Positions 23,540 through 34,539 of a stretch of 64,000 nucleotides of DNA are shown piece by piece. The first letter of the stretch is position 1. Each line of letters opens with the position of its first letter. Both the position numbers and the translations under genes were made by a program. Location: NCBI GenBank assembly GCA_964017045.1, contig OZ024810.1, positions 6,689,562 through 6,753,561 of the forward strand, read 5' to 3'. The notes under the pieces were generated by a model. The model had not been told where the DNA came from. It made no database searches and saw nothing but the letters and a program-made list of their open reading frames with translations. Source of the stretch: Omphiscola glabra (Eukaryota > Mollusca > Gastropoda > Lymnaeidae).

Positions 23540-23690
23540 CCTCACTAGGTAACTCTTGTTACCAATGAAATATCCGCATCAACACCAGGCACAGAAACAT
23601 TGCAAATCCCATCTACATTCATAGGAGCCATAATGATCAATAAATTGATCGTGGGCCCTTAATAGACAGAAAAAGAAGAAGACAAATTTT
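23540..23690 (+). mobile_element. CR1-like LINE-D 3' end with GAA-rich tail
   Basis: The words 'atcaacaccaggcacagaaa', 'cattgcaaatcc' and 'aattgatcgtg' repeat the 3' end of the LINE-D copy at 25,226-25,303. A tail 'aaaaagaagaagac' follows. It is a short 5'-truncated insertion. Confidence 0.65.
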
Positions 23691-24117
23691 CACCACAATG
23701 CATCACTGAATTTTGAATTTATTATTTTTAAATTAAGGTGACCCCTGGCCTCACTTTTGCTCAAACTCTTCGGATTCCTCAATTTCTGCTACCCCCCCCC
23801 CCCCCTTTTTTTTCCTTGACGTCGATCAGTGTGACTACCGGGTTGAATCTAATCTTGTGTCAAATGATTTTCTTCGGCACACCACAACCAGAATGAATTT
23901 AGTTTGTGTCTGGCACTGGTCGCCATAATGCCTCCCCCGACGCTTGAAAAATTATTTCCCCCGATCAAATGAAAGTCTTATCAAAACATTCGAATCATGT
24001 ATACTCCAAAATGCACCTTTTGATTGTTAAACAATCACACATTTTCTGCTGCCCTACTTCCCGATAAAAATTAATTGCCATGACAGCCAAATTTGGTGCT
24101 GATATATACACTGCCCA

Positions 24118-24455
24118 GTGGCGTGCCTAGTGTTAGCGCCACCCTAGGTGGGTTAACTTTTTTGCCACGCTACCTTTCTCGATAGAAACTCTGCAGATGT
24201 CCGAAAATCCCGCCGCTCTATCTAAAGAAAAAATGACACCTGGGAAGACCAAATGTTCGCCCCCCCCCCCTTCTACGTCACTGACGTGAGTCTTTGATGA
24301 CAGGGGACAAGATTCATTTTTACACCCCCCCCCCCCCCGCTAAACTCTGAAACCTATTATTTTCATCTATTAACACTATAGCCCATTAGATGCCCCCGCT
24401 AGTCTGGCGCCCGGGGACATATGTCCCATCTGCCACCCCTTAGCTACGCCTCTGG
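24118..24455. mobile_element. MITE of the GGCGTAGCTA type
   Basis: The left end CAGTGGCGTGCCTAG and the right end (read in reverse CCAGAGGCGTAGCTA) form an imperfect inverted repeat. Related short elements are at 26,744-26,907, 30,734-30,916 and 33,172-33,317. No clear target duplication. Confidence 0.55.
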
Positions 24456-24547
24456 CAACTGAAAAACTGGCACTGCCCCCCCCCCCCCCCCGAACGTCAA
24501 AAGTGCCCCCTCGGGGGAAAATTTCTGAAAGAAACACTGGACCCAGC

Positions 24548-25360
24548 TCCTTGAATTAGCAGATGACACAGCGGTGTATATGACGACTGCTTACAGATCT
24601 GACCAGGACCAGCTACAACAGGATCTCAATCATTTAGCTAATTGGGAGGCGAGCTGGGAATTTCATCCGGCCAAGTGCCAAACACTGTCAGTCTCTAGAA
24701 GTTGTACTCCTCTGCACTACCAGTATGAATTGCATGGCCAGAGAGAGGTCCAATGGGACGAGCATTTTAACAATGTGTGCAACCAGGCAAACAAGACCCT
24801 GGGGTTCTTAAGGCGTAATCTGAAGATCAGCAACTCCAGGAAAGATCCTACAAAGCCTTTGTTCGGCCGCTTTTAGATTACGCAACTTCGGTCTGGTACC
24901 CATTCACCTAGAAATGCTTAGATAACCTGGAGGTAGAACAGTGACGGGCAGCACGCTTTGTCCTGAACCGCTACAGGAATATCTCTAGTGGTGGCAGCAT
25001 GCTGGAAACACTGGGCTGGTCACTATTGGCTCTCCATGTCTTAAAAGATAAAAATGAGCTAGTACACTGCTCTGGCATTAAACAGAAACTCATCCCTCTC
25101 CCCCATAGACAGCGACGACGCCATGTCAGGCAGTTCCGGCTCATACAGAGAGACGCCAGTATAGGAACTGCTCATTCCTGCCAAAGACAGGGACTGGAAC
25201 AAGCTTTCAAAAGGAACACTCGACTCATTTGCATCAACACCAGACACAGAAACATTGCAAATGCCATGGATAGGAGCTATAATTTTCAATACATTGATCG
25301 TGCACTATTTTTTCCCCCTTTAAATTCTAAATTAGAAAAAAAGGATGAAGCCTAATGTTT
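24548..25360 (+). mobile_element. CR1-like LINE-D, right part of the split copy
   Basis: The plus strand resumes the RT interrupted at 20,381: LADDTAVYMTTAYRSDQDQL (catalytic A-D-D at 24,559-24,567), QQDLNHLANWEASWEFHPAK, VQWDEHFNNVCNQANKTLGF, then in another frame GSMLETLGWSLLALH-type C-terminal sequence and LIPLPHRQRRRHVRQFRLIQ. The join across the hAT is not continuous in RT sequence (domains 3-4 are missing), so the LINE was deleted as well as interrupted. Confidence 0.85.
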
Positions 25361-25369
25361 TAGTCATGA

Positions 25370-26395
25370 TTTTACGATGAACTATTATTAAAAAATAGAT
25401 TGCACGTGTTTAATACTTGAGTAACTATTATTAAAATTTTAGACCTTTACGTGTATGTAAATGTATTTTTATACAGCGTCATTACAGTCTTTAAACTTAA
25501 GAAGTTTGAAAAAATTAAGAAATAAAAATAGATATATAATCGAACAACCAGAATTAAGACTGGGGCGGTCAGTGCGATTTTTTATAACCAAATACTATAA
25601 CTCGATTAGCCTTAAATATACGGATCACCAAATATATCGTCTAGAGATATTTTATATATTGCACTAAGTGTAAAAAGACGTAAAGAGACTATGCAATTTT
25701 CATTTTTAATTTTAAAAAATTTTTTTTGTTATATTGTACACATTGTGTCCGGCCCGGGGCGGGAGTGGCAGTACCCTCCCGGAGAGATAGTTGAAATAAG
25801 CACTGATGCTAGCAATTGTTATATTTTTTAAAGCTTGATGCCATCATTCAATTTGTAATTGACTCAATTTCTTATTTTATAAGGCATGCTTTCATTATAA
25901 AATATAATTAAAAATATGAAAAAATTGCTTAGGTTTGATACTTTGTGAGAATTAAAATTATATCTTAAAATTGAGCAAATGTAGCTTATTATATTACAGT
26001 GGGTTTGCCAAAAATAATTAAACAAATACCTACAGATGAAATCGAAAAAGAAGTAATACTATGGCTCTTAATCGGCAAATGTTTGAAACAATGCGATATT
26101 TATAATCGAATAATGTAAGCTTCTAAGAAGATTAGCCTTTTAACTTTACGAATCATCAAATATATCGAGCGTAGCGATACTTCATAGATTCCACTAATTG
26201 TAATCGTTTAATGACACCCGCTAATATTATTTTTAAAAATGTTTAAAACATGACAATCTGGTATATTTTAAATGAAATATAATTTGTTTTATGGTTTTAC
26301 ATATTTTTGCTTGGGGGGGGGGGGGCACCTGACTTTCCCTGGAGGTGACACTGCCCCACTCTCCCCACGAAGATGTAGTTGAAAGAAACCCTGGT
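25370..26395. mobile_element. Two truncated hAT-2 family copies
   Basis: Both copies (about 25,370-25,795 and 25,796-26,395) share the words 'cggatcaccaaatatatcg'/'cgaatcatcaaatatatcg' and 'cttcatagattccactaatt'-type sequence with 40,590-40,760, and each ends in a 'gttgaaa.aa.c.ctg' right terminus after a G/C-rich box. Left ends were not found. Confidence 0.6.
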
Positions 26396-26529
26396 AGCTT
26401 TGATATTTTTCGCCCCTTGGATGAACTATTAAATTTAAAATAATGTATACTTTTTTACTTTGTAAATTACTATAGCGTTGATTTTTTATGGCGCATAAAT
26501 TCAATGTTAATTAAAAGGCTGTAGAATTA

Positions 26530-26576
26530 TTTTTTTTACGAATGTTGTCCCGACAGATGCCGGATGTATGGGCTAG
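26530..26576 (+). mobile_element. Helitron family II 3' terminus (plus orientation)
   Basis: A short hairpin CCGACAGATGCCGG followed by ATGTATGGGCTAG; CTAG at 26,573-26,576 and then T. It resembles the 3' end at 16,564 read in reverse. The rest of this copy to the left was not delimited. Confidence 0.55.
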
Positions 26577-26743
26577 TATATATCTAATGTGAAACTTTAT
26601 GGGTTTATTTTGTTTGTTGGAACATGAGGCTTTTACAAGGGTTTGATGGATCTTGACCAAACTTAGCACATATAACCTTGACTATCCATATTCAAATAAC
26701 AAATTGTACTGAACCCACAATATCCACTCCTTTTGGGCCTGGG
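26577..26743 (+). mobile_element. Helitron family II 5' region (plus orientation)
   Basis: Just after the CTAG end the sequence 'tatatatctaatg' starts a 5' region with 'tgatggatcttgaccaaact', the reverse of 19,735-19,760. This places a second family II copy head to tail with the first. Its 3' end was not found; it is broken by a MITE at 26,744. Confidence 0.5.
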
Positions 26744-26907
26744 AAGTGGCGTAGCGAGGGGGGGCAAGGGGGGCATCATGCCCCGGGCGCTTCTCACAAA
26801 AGGGCGCCAAATGGTATATTTTACATATAATTTTGTATGGTTTTCGAATAGAGGGGCGCTAAAAAGGTATTGTGCCCCATGCGCGAGTTAATTTCGATCC
26901 GCCACTG
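26744..26907. mobile_element. 164-bp hAT-type MITE
   Basis: Ends AAGTGGCG and CGCCACTG are inverted repeats; the flanks GGCCTGGG (26,736-26,743) and GGCCTGTG (26,908-26,915) are an 8-bp target duplication with one mismatch. The interior is G/C-rich with 'gggggggcaaggggggc' and no coding sequence. Confidence 0.75.
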
Positions 26908-26929
26908 GGCCTGTGGCCCCATTTCATTA

Positions 26930-27130
26930 CCTATTAGGATCCCGTTTCCAAATAAGATCCTCTACTCTGTTTGCCGATAGTATCCACATTATATCCCGTT
27001 ACCCAATGTGATCGCGTTACCATTGGGTTCCAGTTTATTGTTGGATGTTGTTCCCCATTATGATCATTTTCCTCGGTGGGATATAGTTTCCAATGGGATT
27101 TTGTTCCGGGTACGATTACAAAAGGTATGT
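26930..27130. repeat. GGATCC-rich degenerate array, left arm
   Basis: Short degenerate units around 'aggatcccgtttcc' and 'cccgttacc' spaced about 20-25 bp. Orientation is opposite to the array at 28,035-28,410. Confidence 0.6.
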
Positions 27131-27204
27131 TTAAAGAAAATCGAAAAATAATTTAAAAAGTATTTTTTTCACGTTGCGATGAAAATATCAAATTTAATCT
27201 AGAA

Positions 27205-27898
27205 TAGCGATTACCAATCATTTCTCAGTGGGCCAGATAACTAACAAAATGACGAGCTCGGGTCGCAGAATCATTGTGTGCATTTCGACCATGCCCCATT
27301 TTTCAATGGCGGTAGATGCCGATACTTAGGAATTTTCTTTTTATTACCGCTATTTATTTAATTTTTATATTATAAGAATATTTTACTTTGAGGTTTAAAA
27401 GCCGGTAGAGTCCATATATCAGTTAATATTTATAATTGCAGAATATTGTTAAATTAAATGTTATAATTAGAAATTTTAAACCTGAAATAAAAGTTATCTA
27501 AAATTATCGTATAAACAAGAGTTATGGCGCATGACACGACCAGAAGTATGGGGGTCACAGAATGTGGAGGTTTATTTCATAGTAAAAAAAAAAATACACA
27601 CGAACTCACACTGAAAATTGTTAGCTCAAAAAGTACTAAAGCTAAAAAGTCGATCCTGGTTTTTTTTTTTAAATTTAAAATTCGCTTTATATAAATGAAA
27701 TATGTGTATAAATTGTTTGAATTAATTTTTTTTTAAACGAAGTATGCTACCTAATTCTTACCCTATTATTTAAATTTAAATTGTATCATAACGTCCGTGT
27801 TCTATGCGTTTCAAGTGAATTCAAGTACCGCTGGCGGGCCTGATTAACTGACGTCGCGGGCCGGATCCGGCTTGTTGGCCGTAGTTGGTTGACACCTG
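27205..27898. mobile_element. hAT-3 element with ATCTAGAA duplication
   Basis: A perfect 8-bp duplication ATCTAGAA (27,197-27,204 and 27,899-27,906) flanks 694 bp. The ends (TAGCGATTACCAA left; reverse of right CAGGTGTCAACCAAC) are imperfect inverted repeats of the hAT CAGNG...ACCAAC type, and 'tcagtgggccag' / 'gcgggccggatccgg' are typical subterminal words. The target fits the hAT preference nTCTAGAn. No transposase is visible; the middle is AT-rich. Confidence 0.85.
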
Positions 27899-28034
27899 AT
27901 CTAGAATGTTCCAGAAAGTAACATTTTGTTTTACGCAGGATACATAAAAGATTATTTAAATGTTAGTTTAGTTCTCTTCATTTCTATATTTTCATGGGGA
28001 TTTTCTCTAAAAAAAATACCCTTCATAATCCTAC

Positions 28035-28410
28035 CGGGAAAAATCCTATTGGGAAAATCATCCCGAGGAAAAGGTTCCTAATCGGGAAAATAGATCCAAC
28101 AGTAAACTGGAACGTACACGTAACGAGATCCCATCAGGTAACTGGATCAAACTGGGATTAGGTTCCTGTAATCAAATGGGATCCCATTTGCAACGTGATC
28201 ACACAGATAATGAAATCCTAACGGAATCGGGATCCCACCGGAAAACGGGATCCTACCGTGATAAGGTTCCCACAGTGAACTGGGATCCACCGGGAACTGG
28301 GATTCCATTTGTATCAGCATTCCATCAGGAAACAGGATGGGATCGGTGTACTGACGTTATCGGGAACCCACCGGTATCAGGATCCTACTGGATTGGGATC
28401 TAAAGGGATC
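28035..28410. repeat. GGATCC-rich degenerate array, right arm
   Basis: At least twelve degenerate units around 'cgggatcccaccggaaa' with spacing about 20-24 bp. The reverse orientation of the array at 26,930-27,130 makes the pair a large, imperfect inverted repeat around hAT-3. Confidence 0.75.
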
Positions 28411-28907
28411 GGGATCCAATCGTGTTGTACTCACAACCTCCACGTCTGCAGTAGACGGATATTTTAGAGACTTTTTAATGAGCTTTGAATGCAAAGTGGG
28501 TAGGACGACAACCAAAAGGGGCAAGGAGCCTCGAAAAGTCAAGTGACAGCTCTTGCTGGACCTGCTTGTGTAATACAATTTTTACAAATATACCAGTAAA
28601 TAGCAATGTGGCTCTTTTTTTTATTTTACTTATTTTGGGGGTAAACATCTTAAATTATTAATGGATTCTCAACGAAACGTTAAAATAGCAAAGCAAAACA
28701 TTCCTTCCAAAAAGAACATCTAGCATAATTTTACAAGCAGCACGCAAATTTAATTTTAAAGAAACTTACTTGTTATAATTACCTCTTCAAATATTATCAC
28801 GTTTTATCGAATAATTAAATTTTTTATTTTCAAATCTGTTTTGTAGAAAGCTATACATTTATTTGGGTTTTCAGAACTAGTTATTTTTATAAATCTTATA
28901 TAAAATA
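28411..28907. other. No feature recognised
   Basis: AT-rich sequence between the GGATCC array and Helitron-4. No coding exon, terminal repeat or RNA gene was found. Confidence 0.4.
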
Positions 28908-29311
28908 CTAGCGAGAACCCGGCATGCGTTGCAATGCCACTCAATGAAAAAAGTGTCTGTGTTTTAATTAAGTTTTAAAGTAATTTTTAAATAGAAAATA
29001 TTTATTGTTTCTTAAGTCTAGTGCGTACACAAATAAATTGGAAGTTTTTTCAACGTGTGAGCAGGCAACATACAGCAGTCCACGTGAGAAGCATGGAGTT
29101 TCAAAATTTAGTCCACACACTTGTTGCGATTGATCCACCCATGCATTAGGGGGTGGGGGGGGGAATTTAGGGCCCCGGTCCCAAGACTGAATATGGTAAA
29201 ATGTGTGTAATAATTCAGAAACATTTGTACAATTCACAAAATTTTCATCTCTTTGGATTAATGGTATAGAAGCACATACTTGACATACAGTAATTTTTAT
29301 ATATGAATAGA
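28908..29311 (-). mobile_element. Helitron-4 (family I), about 404 bp
   Basis: The 3' end has CTAG at 28,908-28,911 with the GGCATTGCAACGCATGCC hairpin; the other end shows '.atttttatatatgaataga' read in reverse, with TC at 29,311-29,310. Flanks are A|T. The minus strand still encodes QQVCGLNFETPCFSRGLLYV and FVYALDLRNNK, the last 40 residues of the Helitron helicase. A poly-G block at 29,150-29,163 is odd. Confidence 0.75.
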
Positions 29312-29354
29312 TATAGTTTACAGAATAAAGAAAACTTGTTCGCACTTATTCAAG

Positions 29355-29480
29355 GATGATCGGTCTGTCTGCTTGTCTTTCTGTCTGTTTCTCTCTCTGT
29401 TTCTCTGTCTGTCTGTCTCCCTGTCTATGTCTGTCAGTCTGCCTCTCTGTCTCTGTTGTCTCTCTCTCTGTCTCTTCCAA
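29355..29480. repeat. CTGT/CTCT microsatellite
   Basis: About 125 bp of imperfect (CTGT)n and (CTCT)n, just 5' of Helitron-4. Confidence 0.9.
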
Positions 29481-29519
29481 GCTATGATAGCGGCGCTTTT
29501 GTGCTGCATCAGGCAAAAT

Positions 29520-30512
29520 TAATATATCGTATTAATCCCCCACTTCTCAAACAGTTTAAAAAAAATTAAGCATTCACTGTATTGTAACCCCTTTAAAAAC
29601 CCTAAAACAATTTTTTGAATTTAATATGCTTTGTTCTTATTTACATGAGAGATGAGTGCATTAAAAATGCCATTTGGCTACGTAGTTTTGTTGCACCAAT
29701 TTAATTAATCGGCATATTCTTATTAAAATTATTTTTAGATGTAGAATTTTTATTACTTTATAAATTTCATAAAAGTTTATTTTTTGAATGAATAAAAAGT
29801 TAAAAATTATCAAATGTTGAAAATACAAAGCTAAATTTGTTGTTAAAGTCTAGCAATTTAAAAAGCAATCGATGGTATTTATTAATTTTACTTTTAAGAA
29901 GGGGAATATACATTATCAGTTTTGTCACGCTCTTTGTTTAAATCAGAGAACCTTTAGCTTTGGCTATATATCCAATTCGTCACTATGACGTCATTTGCGT
30001 GATTATTTAGGACTAATTAATTTTAATTTTATTTCGCATTATTGACAACGCACTAGAGAACGCAATAATAACAACTTTTCCCAAAAAATGTGATGACTGT
30101 GTAAATCTTTGATCATATTTTTTGTATTTATTTTTTTAATAACTTTCAAACGCATGTATTTGTAATTTACAATAATTATACTTAAACTTATGCTAAAATA
30201 AAAGCGCAAATATAATATTTTTTTGCTTATGAAAATTTATTCGATTTCCGTAAAATAATAGAAAATAACTATGTTGTTTTTAAGAGTCTAAACAAGCTTT
30301 GCTATTAAAAAACATAACATGTTTACAACGTCATATACGATTCTAAAATAAATCACAAGCCCAAGTTTTGTAATGACTCAGTTAAATGCCCGGGTATGTG
30401 GCCAACAACTAACCAAAGTTTTGTCGCAATCGCATGAATGGTGTAGGAGCGCATACGAGACATACATACAAAGATACATACATTCATTTATATATATATA
30501 TATATATATAGA
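29520..30512 (-). mobile_element. Helitron-5 (family I), 5' half
   Basis: The 5' end is clear: 'tcattta(ta)n' with TC at 30,512-30,511 and T flank; the adjacent 'gcaatcgcatgaatggtgta' is the family 5' signature. The stretch 29,620-30,255 is homologous to about 12,120-12,830 in Helitron-2. The 3' end is not defined; it may be the one at 28,908, with an internal rearrangement around the microsatellite. Confidence 0.6.
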
Positions 30513-30514
30513 TA

Positions 30515-31543
30515 TATTTGTTATCCTTTCGTCTTCGTGAGACGATGAAGTAGCTATGCACAAATGGAATGAAAAAATCTCGGCTACATTTCTCACAGGA
30601 GAACCTTGACTTCTCGTTAGATTTGGCCTTTCGTAATTCTCTTTTAGTTGCAAGGGCGTCGTTTCGCGCATTTTCTGCCTTTTGAACTCATTCATACACT
30701 GCAGTTTGCCAGCTGGGACGGTGCTCAACAACAGGGGCGTAGCTAGATTGTTTTGATCCTGGGGACAAGATTCGCTCCCGGGAACAAGATTTATTTTAAA
30801 GCAAGCGCTTTCCTTTCTTTTTTCAACTCTAAAACGCATTATTTTTATCAATAAATTTTTAGCGCCCCTAACTAGCTTGCACATATGTTCCCCCTGTGCC
30901 TCTTGAGTACGCCTTTGCTTGGCGATGATCTACAATTCATTGATTTCTATGTTGGCTCTCCTCATTCTCTTTTGCAAACGTCCGCGGCCATCCAATTAAT
31001 CTTGCCAACTCTCCATACAGCAGATCCTTTTGTATACCGTACGGCCTTCAATCATTACATGGCCTAAATCAGTGAAAGGGCCTCTTGCTAAGAGCGGAGA
31101 AATATGCACGTTCCAAGCCCTTCGAGTTAGGCACCTTGTCCTACCATTGAATGCGTAAAAGGCGACCCAGAAATCTTTGATGGAAGCTGTTATTACTGCA
31201 TGGCATATATGGTCCACACTTCACTGTCACTACCATATAGAAGCATACTAAGCATATATGCATGATAGTTTTGTACCTATCAGTTAGTTTACTCCAAAAT
31301 CGCTCATTCAATGTAGCCATACCGCTTTTGCGATCCTGATGATTACTTCTTCTTCAAATAGAAATATTGAATCCAAGGAATGTGGAATGCTCAACTGAGG
31401 TTATGACCTTCAGAACATATGATTGTAGGGGTCAGTGCTTATTGCATTAAATCTAAACTAACTGACACTCCAATTTTTTTACATGATTGTGAGAGGCAAC
31501 TGACTAGCCGCTGAATACCTTCCTCTGTGTGCGATAATTCGTA
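30515..31543 (-). mobile_element. LINE-B 3' part, interrupted by a MITE
   Basis: Nucleotide similarity to 52,577-53,500 is obvious by eye ('tccttacatggcctaa'-type, 'cttgctaagagcgga', 'tagccgctgaa.acctt'). It covers the zinc-finger C-terminus and RT thumb. A MITE sits at 30,734-30,916. It is much more decayed than the 52-kb copy. Confidence 0.75.
30734..30916. mobile_element. MITE inside LINE-B
   Basis: Left end AGGGGCGTAGCTAG and right end (reverse) AAAGGCGTACTCAAG form an imperfect inverted repeat. The LINE-B sequence resumes directly after it ('gatgatct.c.'). Compare the undisturbed LINE at 52,805-52,835. Confidence 0.6.
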
Positions 31544-31700
31544 TATGAACAGTATAATTATTTTAAGAAGACATGAGATGTTGACAATAAAAAAAATTAT
31601 ATTTTAAATTCACTATTTGAGGAACAAGTATTATTTCTAAATTTGATTTGGCATAAACATCGAAATGCTAAATCGTAAAAACTTTTTAAAGCATTTTAAA
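31544..31700. mobile_element. hAT-2 family fragment
   Basis: The words 'tatatgaacagtataattat' and 'ttaagaagacatgag' repeat 39,665-39,705, which belongs to the hAT-2-like region left of 40,925. No ends. Confidence 0.5.
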
Positions 31701-31711
31701 TTCATTCATTT

Positions 31712-32935
31712 TTAATTTTTTTTTACGGACACCAGGATGTCATCGTACTGCCCAATTTCTTGACGAATACTTTCTTTCAATAGTTCATTGGTAACATGGT
31801 CTCTATAGCATATGCCAAGAATGCATCTGAAACATCTCATCTCCATCCCCTTTATTGTCCTTTCTACTGCTATTAATGTCCAGGACTCACAGGCATACAA
31901 GAAAATGGGGAGGACTATTGAGCGAATCAGCCTGATTTTGGTGGCTATATTTTTGTCGTTCCATATTTCTTGAGCGTCTTTAGTGCTGATGTGGTCTGCT
32001 CAATCCTGGCCATCAATTCGGACTTGGAGCATTCTTCGGAGACTATTGCTCTAAGGTACTTAAAGCTGCCATCTTTCATCCCCTACCATAATTTCAGTGG
32101 CGATGCCATTAGTGCTATTCGTCATCATTTTTGTCTTTTCTGCACTGATTTGCATGCCAAAGGACAATGAAGTCTTGTCGAGACGCTTTACTAGGTTGCC
32201 TAGCTCTTCTTCGCTTCCAGCCAGTCCTTCTATGTCATCCGCAAAGCGTAGGTTGTTGACTGTTCTGCCACCAATGCTGACTGTCCCTACATGCGTTTCC
32301 AGTGCATCTGACATAATTCTCTCAAAGAAGATGTTGAACAGTGTGGGAGAGAGCAAGCAGCCTTGTCGTTCTCCAACCGTGGTCTTGAATCATTCTCAGA
32401 TGTTATTGTTGAAGATGATTGCACTGGTGGTCTTATCATAGAGTTTGCTTCTCATTCTGGTTAGGTTTGTGTTGATATTGTAGTGCCTCATGATGGCCCA
32501 TAAAGCAGCATGCCAAACCCTATCGAATGCCTTCTTGAAATCCACAAAGACGTGGATTAGGTGTGTTTGAGCATATTTCTCACATAGTATTCGGAGCATT
32601 AGGATCTGCTCCGTAGTACCACGTCTGTTCTTCAGAAATAATTCATTCGGCATATAGTCGATTCAGCATGACCTTGCTTTGGTGGATTATTAGGCTAATG
32701 GTGTGATAGTTTTGGCATAGCTGTAGGTTACCTTTCTTGGGGAGGGTGATGATGAGCGTTTGGGTACATGATTTGGGCCATTCCCCTGTCCGCCATATTT
32801 GTTACAAATATTGATTAGGGGATTTATCATTGCCTCTCCTCCAAGTCAGCAGGGATATTATCCACTTCTGCGGCCTTTCCTATATGCTGCTTCTACTTCT
32901 TCGCGTAGAATAGGGAAGTTTTCATTGTCCGTTGT
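31712..32935 (-). mobile_element. LINE-A reverse transcriptase, best-preserved copy
   Basis: The minus strand encodes, in order: RRGTTEQILMLRILCEKYAQ, HVFVDFKKAFDRVWHAALWA, then in another frame MLSPTLFNIFFERIMSDALE, NNLRFADDIEGLAGSEEELG (the RT catalytic FADD), ISAEKTKMMTNSTNGIATEI, and later YACESWTLIAVERTIKGMEM. The catalytic aspartates survive, but frameshifts separate the blocks. Same lineage as 330-900 and 6,116-7,110. Confidence 0.85.
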
Positions 32936-32949
32936 TGATGGGACATAAT

Positions 32950-33080
32950 TTTACGGAAATCGAATACATTTAAATGCGCAAAAAATATTATATAATATCA
33001 GCTTTTATTTTAGTAAAAATTTAAGTATTATTATTATAAATTACAAATACATGCAAAATACCTATAAAGTTTAAGGAACT
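32950..33080 (+). mobile_element. Helitron family I interior, opposite orientation
   Basis: The sequence is the reverse complement of about 30,155-30,255 ('cggaaatcgaata', 'gcttttattttag', 'aattacaaatacatgc'). No termini here. Confidence 0.6.
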
Positions 33081-33171
33081 ATTTTCAAAATTTTTTTCAA
33101 GATGAAATTTTATTACAAAAATATTTCAAACAAATTATGATTTAAGAATCGAAATAAATAGAAGCCTGCTA

Positions 33172-33317
33172 GTGGCGTCGAGATAGGGCTGGTCCACCGA
33201 GGTGTCACTTTTTCTTTTTATGCAGGTGTGGCATTTTCGGACAACCAGAGTTTGTAAAGGGAGGACGTCAAAAATATTTTCTTACCCATGGCGGTAGTAA
33301 TAGATGCGCCACTGTGG
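33172..33317. mobile_element. Short MITE, AGTGGCGTC ends
   Basis: AGTGGCGTC on the left and GCGCCACTG on the right are inverted repeats. No duplication was found at the flanks. Confidence 0.45.
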
Positions 33318-33862
33318 AGTGTATCTATCGATACCAAAATCGGTGATTATTTTCAACGGGCAGAAGGGCGGAAATTGAGGGCGCTGATGAATCTTGATCG
33401 TTGGAGGGGTCTGTGGAGCCCAGAAATTTTTTTATTATTTCAAAATCAAGAGGTGTATTTTATAGTATATTTGAATTAAATGTTTCAATTACACCTTTTG
33501 AACGGGTAAGGACATTTTTAAGGTTTTGTGGTAAGCATTATTGCGTCTAGTATGATACATAAACTGAATTAACTCCGTTTGTGGAGTGCCCCAAAGTAAT
33601 TTTTAGTAATCATTTGGCACAAGCTTATAATCAACCCCATGCTGTACCATTGATCAGCGTGAGCGAAGGGGTGCAGACATTTTGGGTGCTTAAGACAGTC
33701 GGGCGAATTAAAATGCAAGGGTGCATACTTGATTTCAAACTTTCGGTTGTGGAGTGCCAAAAAAATGATTAAAGACATTAAATTCCGCACCAATGTGATG
33801 TAAACTATATTCATTCTAGTTGTGTCCCCCTTGAGGGTTAGCTTTTGCCCTAGCTTAATGTC
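33318..33862. other. No gene; unassigned repeat-like DNA
   Basis: The words 'gtggagtgcc' recur at 33,580 and 33,751, suggesting a diverged duplication. No coding signal. Confidence 0.35.
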
Positions 33863-33870
33863 GCCTATTA

Positions 33871-34053
33871 CACTGGTCGGAAAACTCATAAGTCAAAAGA
33901 GCCATAAATCAGCAGCAGGGTGATTTAAAAAAATTGAGAGCCATATTTCTTTTCAAGAACTTGTCAAGAACCATGTTTTTCGGAATCAAAACCCATTTGT
34001 GGCCGACTGGCCGAGCCGCATTGGGCTCACGAGCCGCGGTTTGCAGACTACTG
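33871..34053. mobile_element. 183-bp hAT MITE
   Basis: The ends CACTGGTCGGAAAACTC and (reverse of right) CAGTAGTCTGCAAACC are imperfect inverted repeats with the familiar hAT words 'agagcc' and 'gagccgcggtttgc'. Flanks GCCTATTA (33,863-33,870) and TCCTATTA (34,054-34,061) are an 8-bp duplication with one mismatch. Confidence 0.8.
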
Positions 34054-34539
34054 TCCTATTAAATATTTATAGTCCATAGAAAATTTTTGACAAATTAAAA
34101 TTACAAGAATGCATTTTATAACATCGTTATAACATCGTTTGCAACATTCTACACCTAATTGGAGAGCAAAGGAACTAGTTTAAAAATATTGGTGTCACTT
34201 AACCTTAGAACAACGGTTCTCAACCTTTCAAATGCCGCGACCCCTTTATGCAGTTCCTCATGTTGTAGCGACCCTTAACCAAAAAAGTCTTTTCGTTGCT
34301 ATTTCTTGCAGGATGTATTTTCATAAATACAAATTGAACATAATTCAAGCATGGTGATTAATCACAAAAAACAATAGGTCATTATATATTGTGAACTATT
34401 TATTTCTAACTACAAATAAATGAGATTCTGTTTTGAAGCATGGTGTAGCATGGTGTAGCATGGGTAACAGTCTGAACACAACAACAGTAAACTACATTGC
34501 TACAATTTTGCGCCAGTATGCGTAATACCAGATCAGAAA

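Larger units (their letters stand above)
20390..24539. mobile_element. hAT-2 element inserted in a CR1-like LINE
   Basis: The ends are a perfect 15-bp inverted repeat, CAGTGTTTCTTTCAG, and the flanks are a perfect 8-bp target duplication, GACCCAGC (20,382-20,389 and 24,540-24,547), as expected for hAT. Subterminal G/C-rich boxes ('ccggggggtcac' left, 'cccctcggggg' right) include long C runs. Length is 4,150 bp. I found no transposase frame; the interior is AT-rich and contains later insertions (22,370-23,500; 23,540-23,690; 24,118-24,455). Confidence 0.9.

Noticed and set aside
23793..24492. Poly-C runs as possible biological signals
   Set aside because: They occur at the G/C-rich ends of the hAT-2 family and are prone to sequencing error; kept only as an assembly caution.
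30378..30884. A 168-codon minus-strand open frame
   Set aside because: It is a chimera running through a Helitron end, a LINE and a MITE; composition changes at each boundary.
33172..33317. A target duplication for the AGTGGCGTC MITE
   Set aside because: The 8-mers on the two sides do not match in any register tried.
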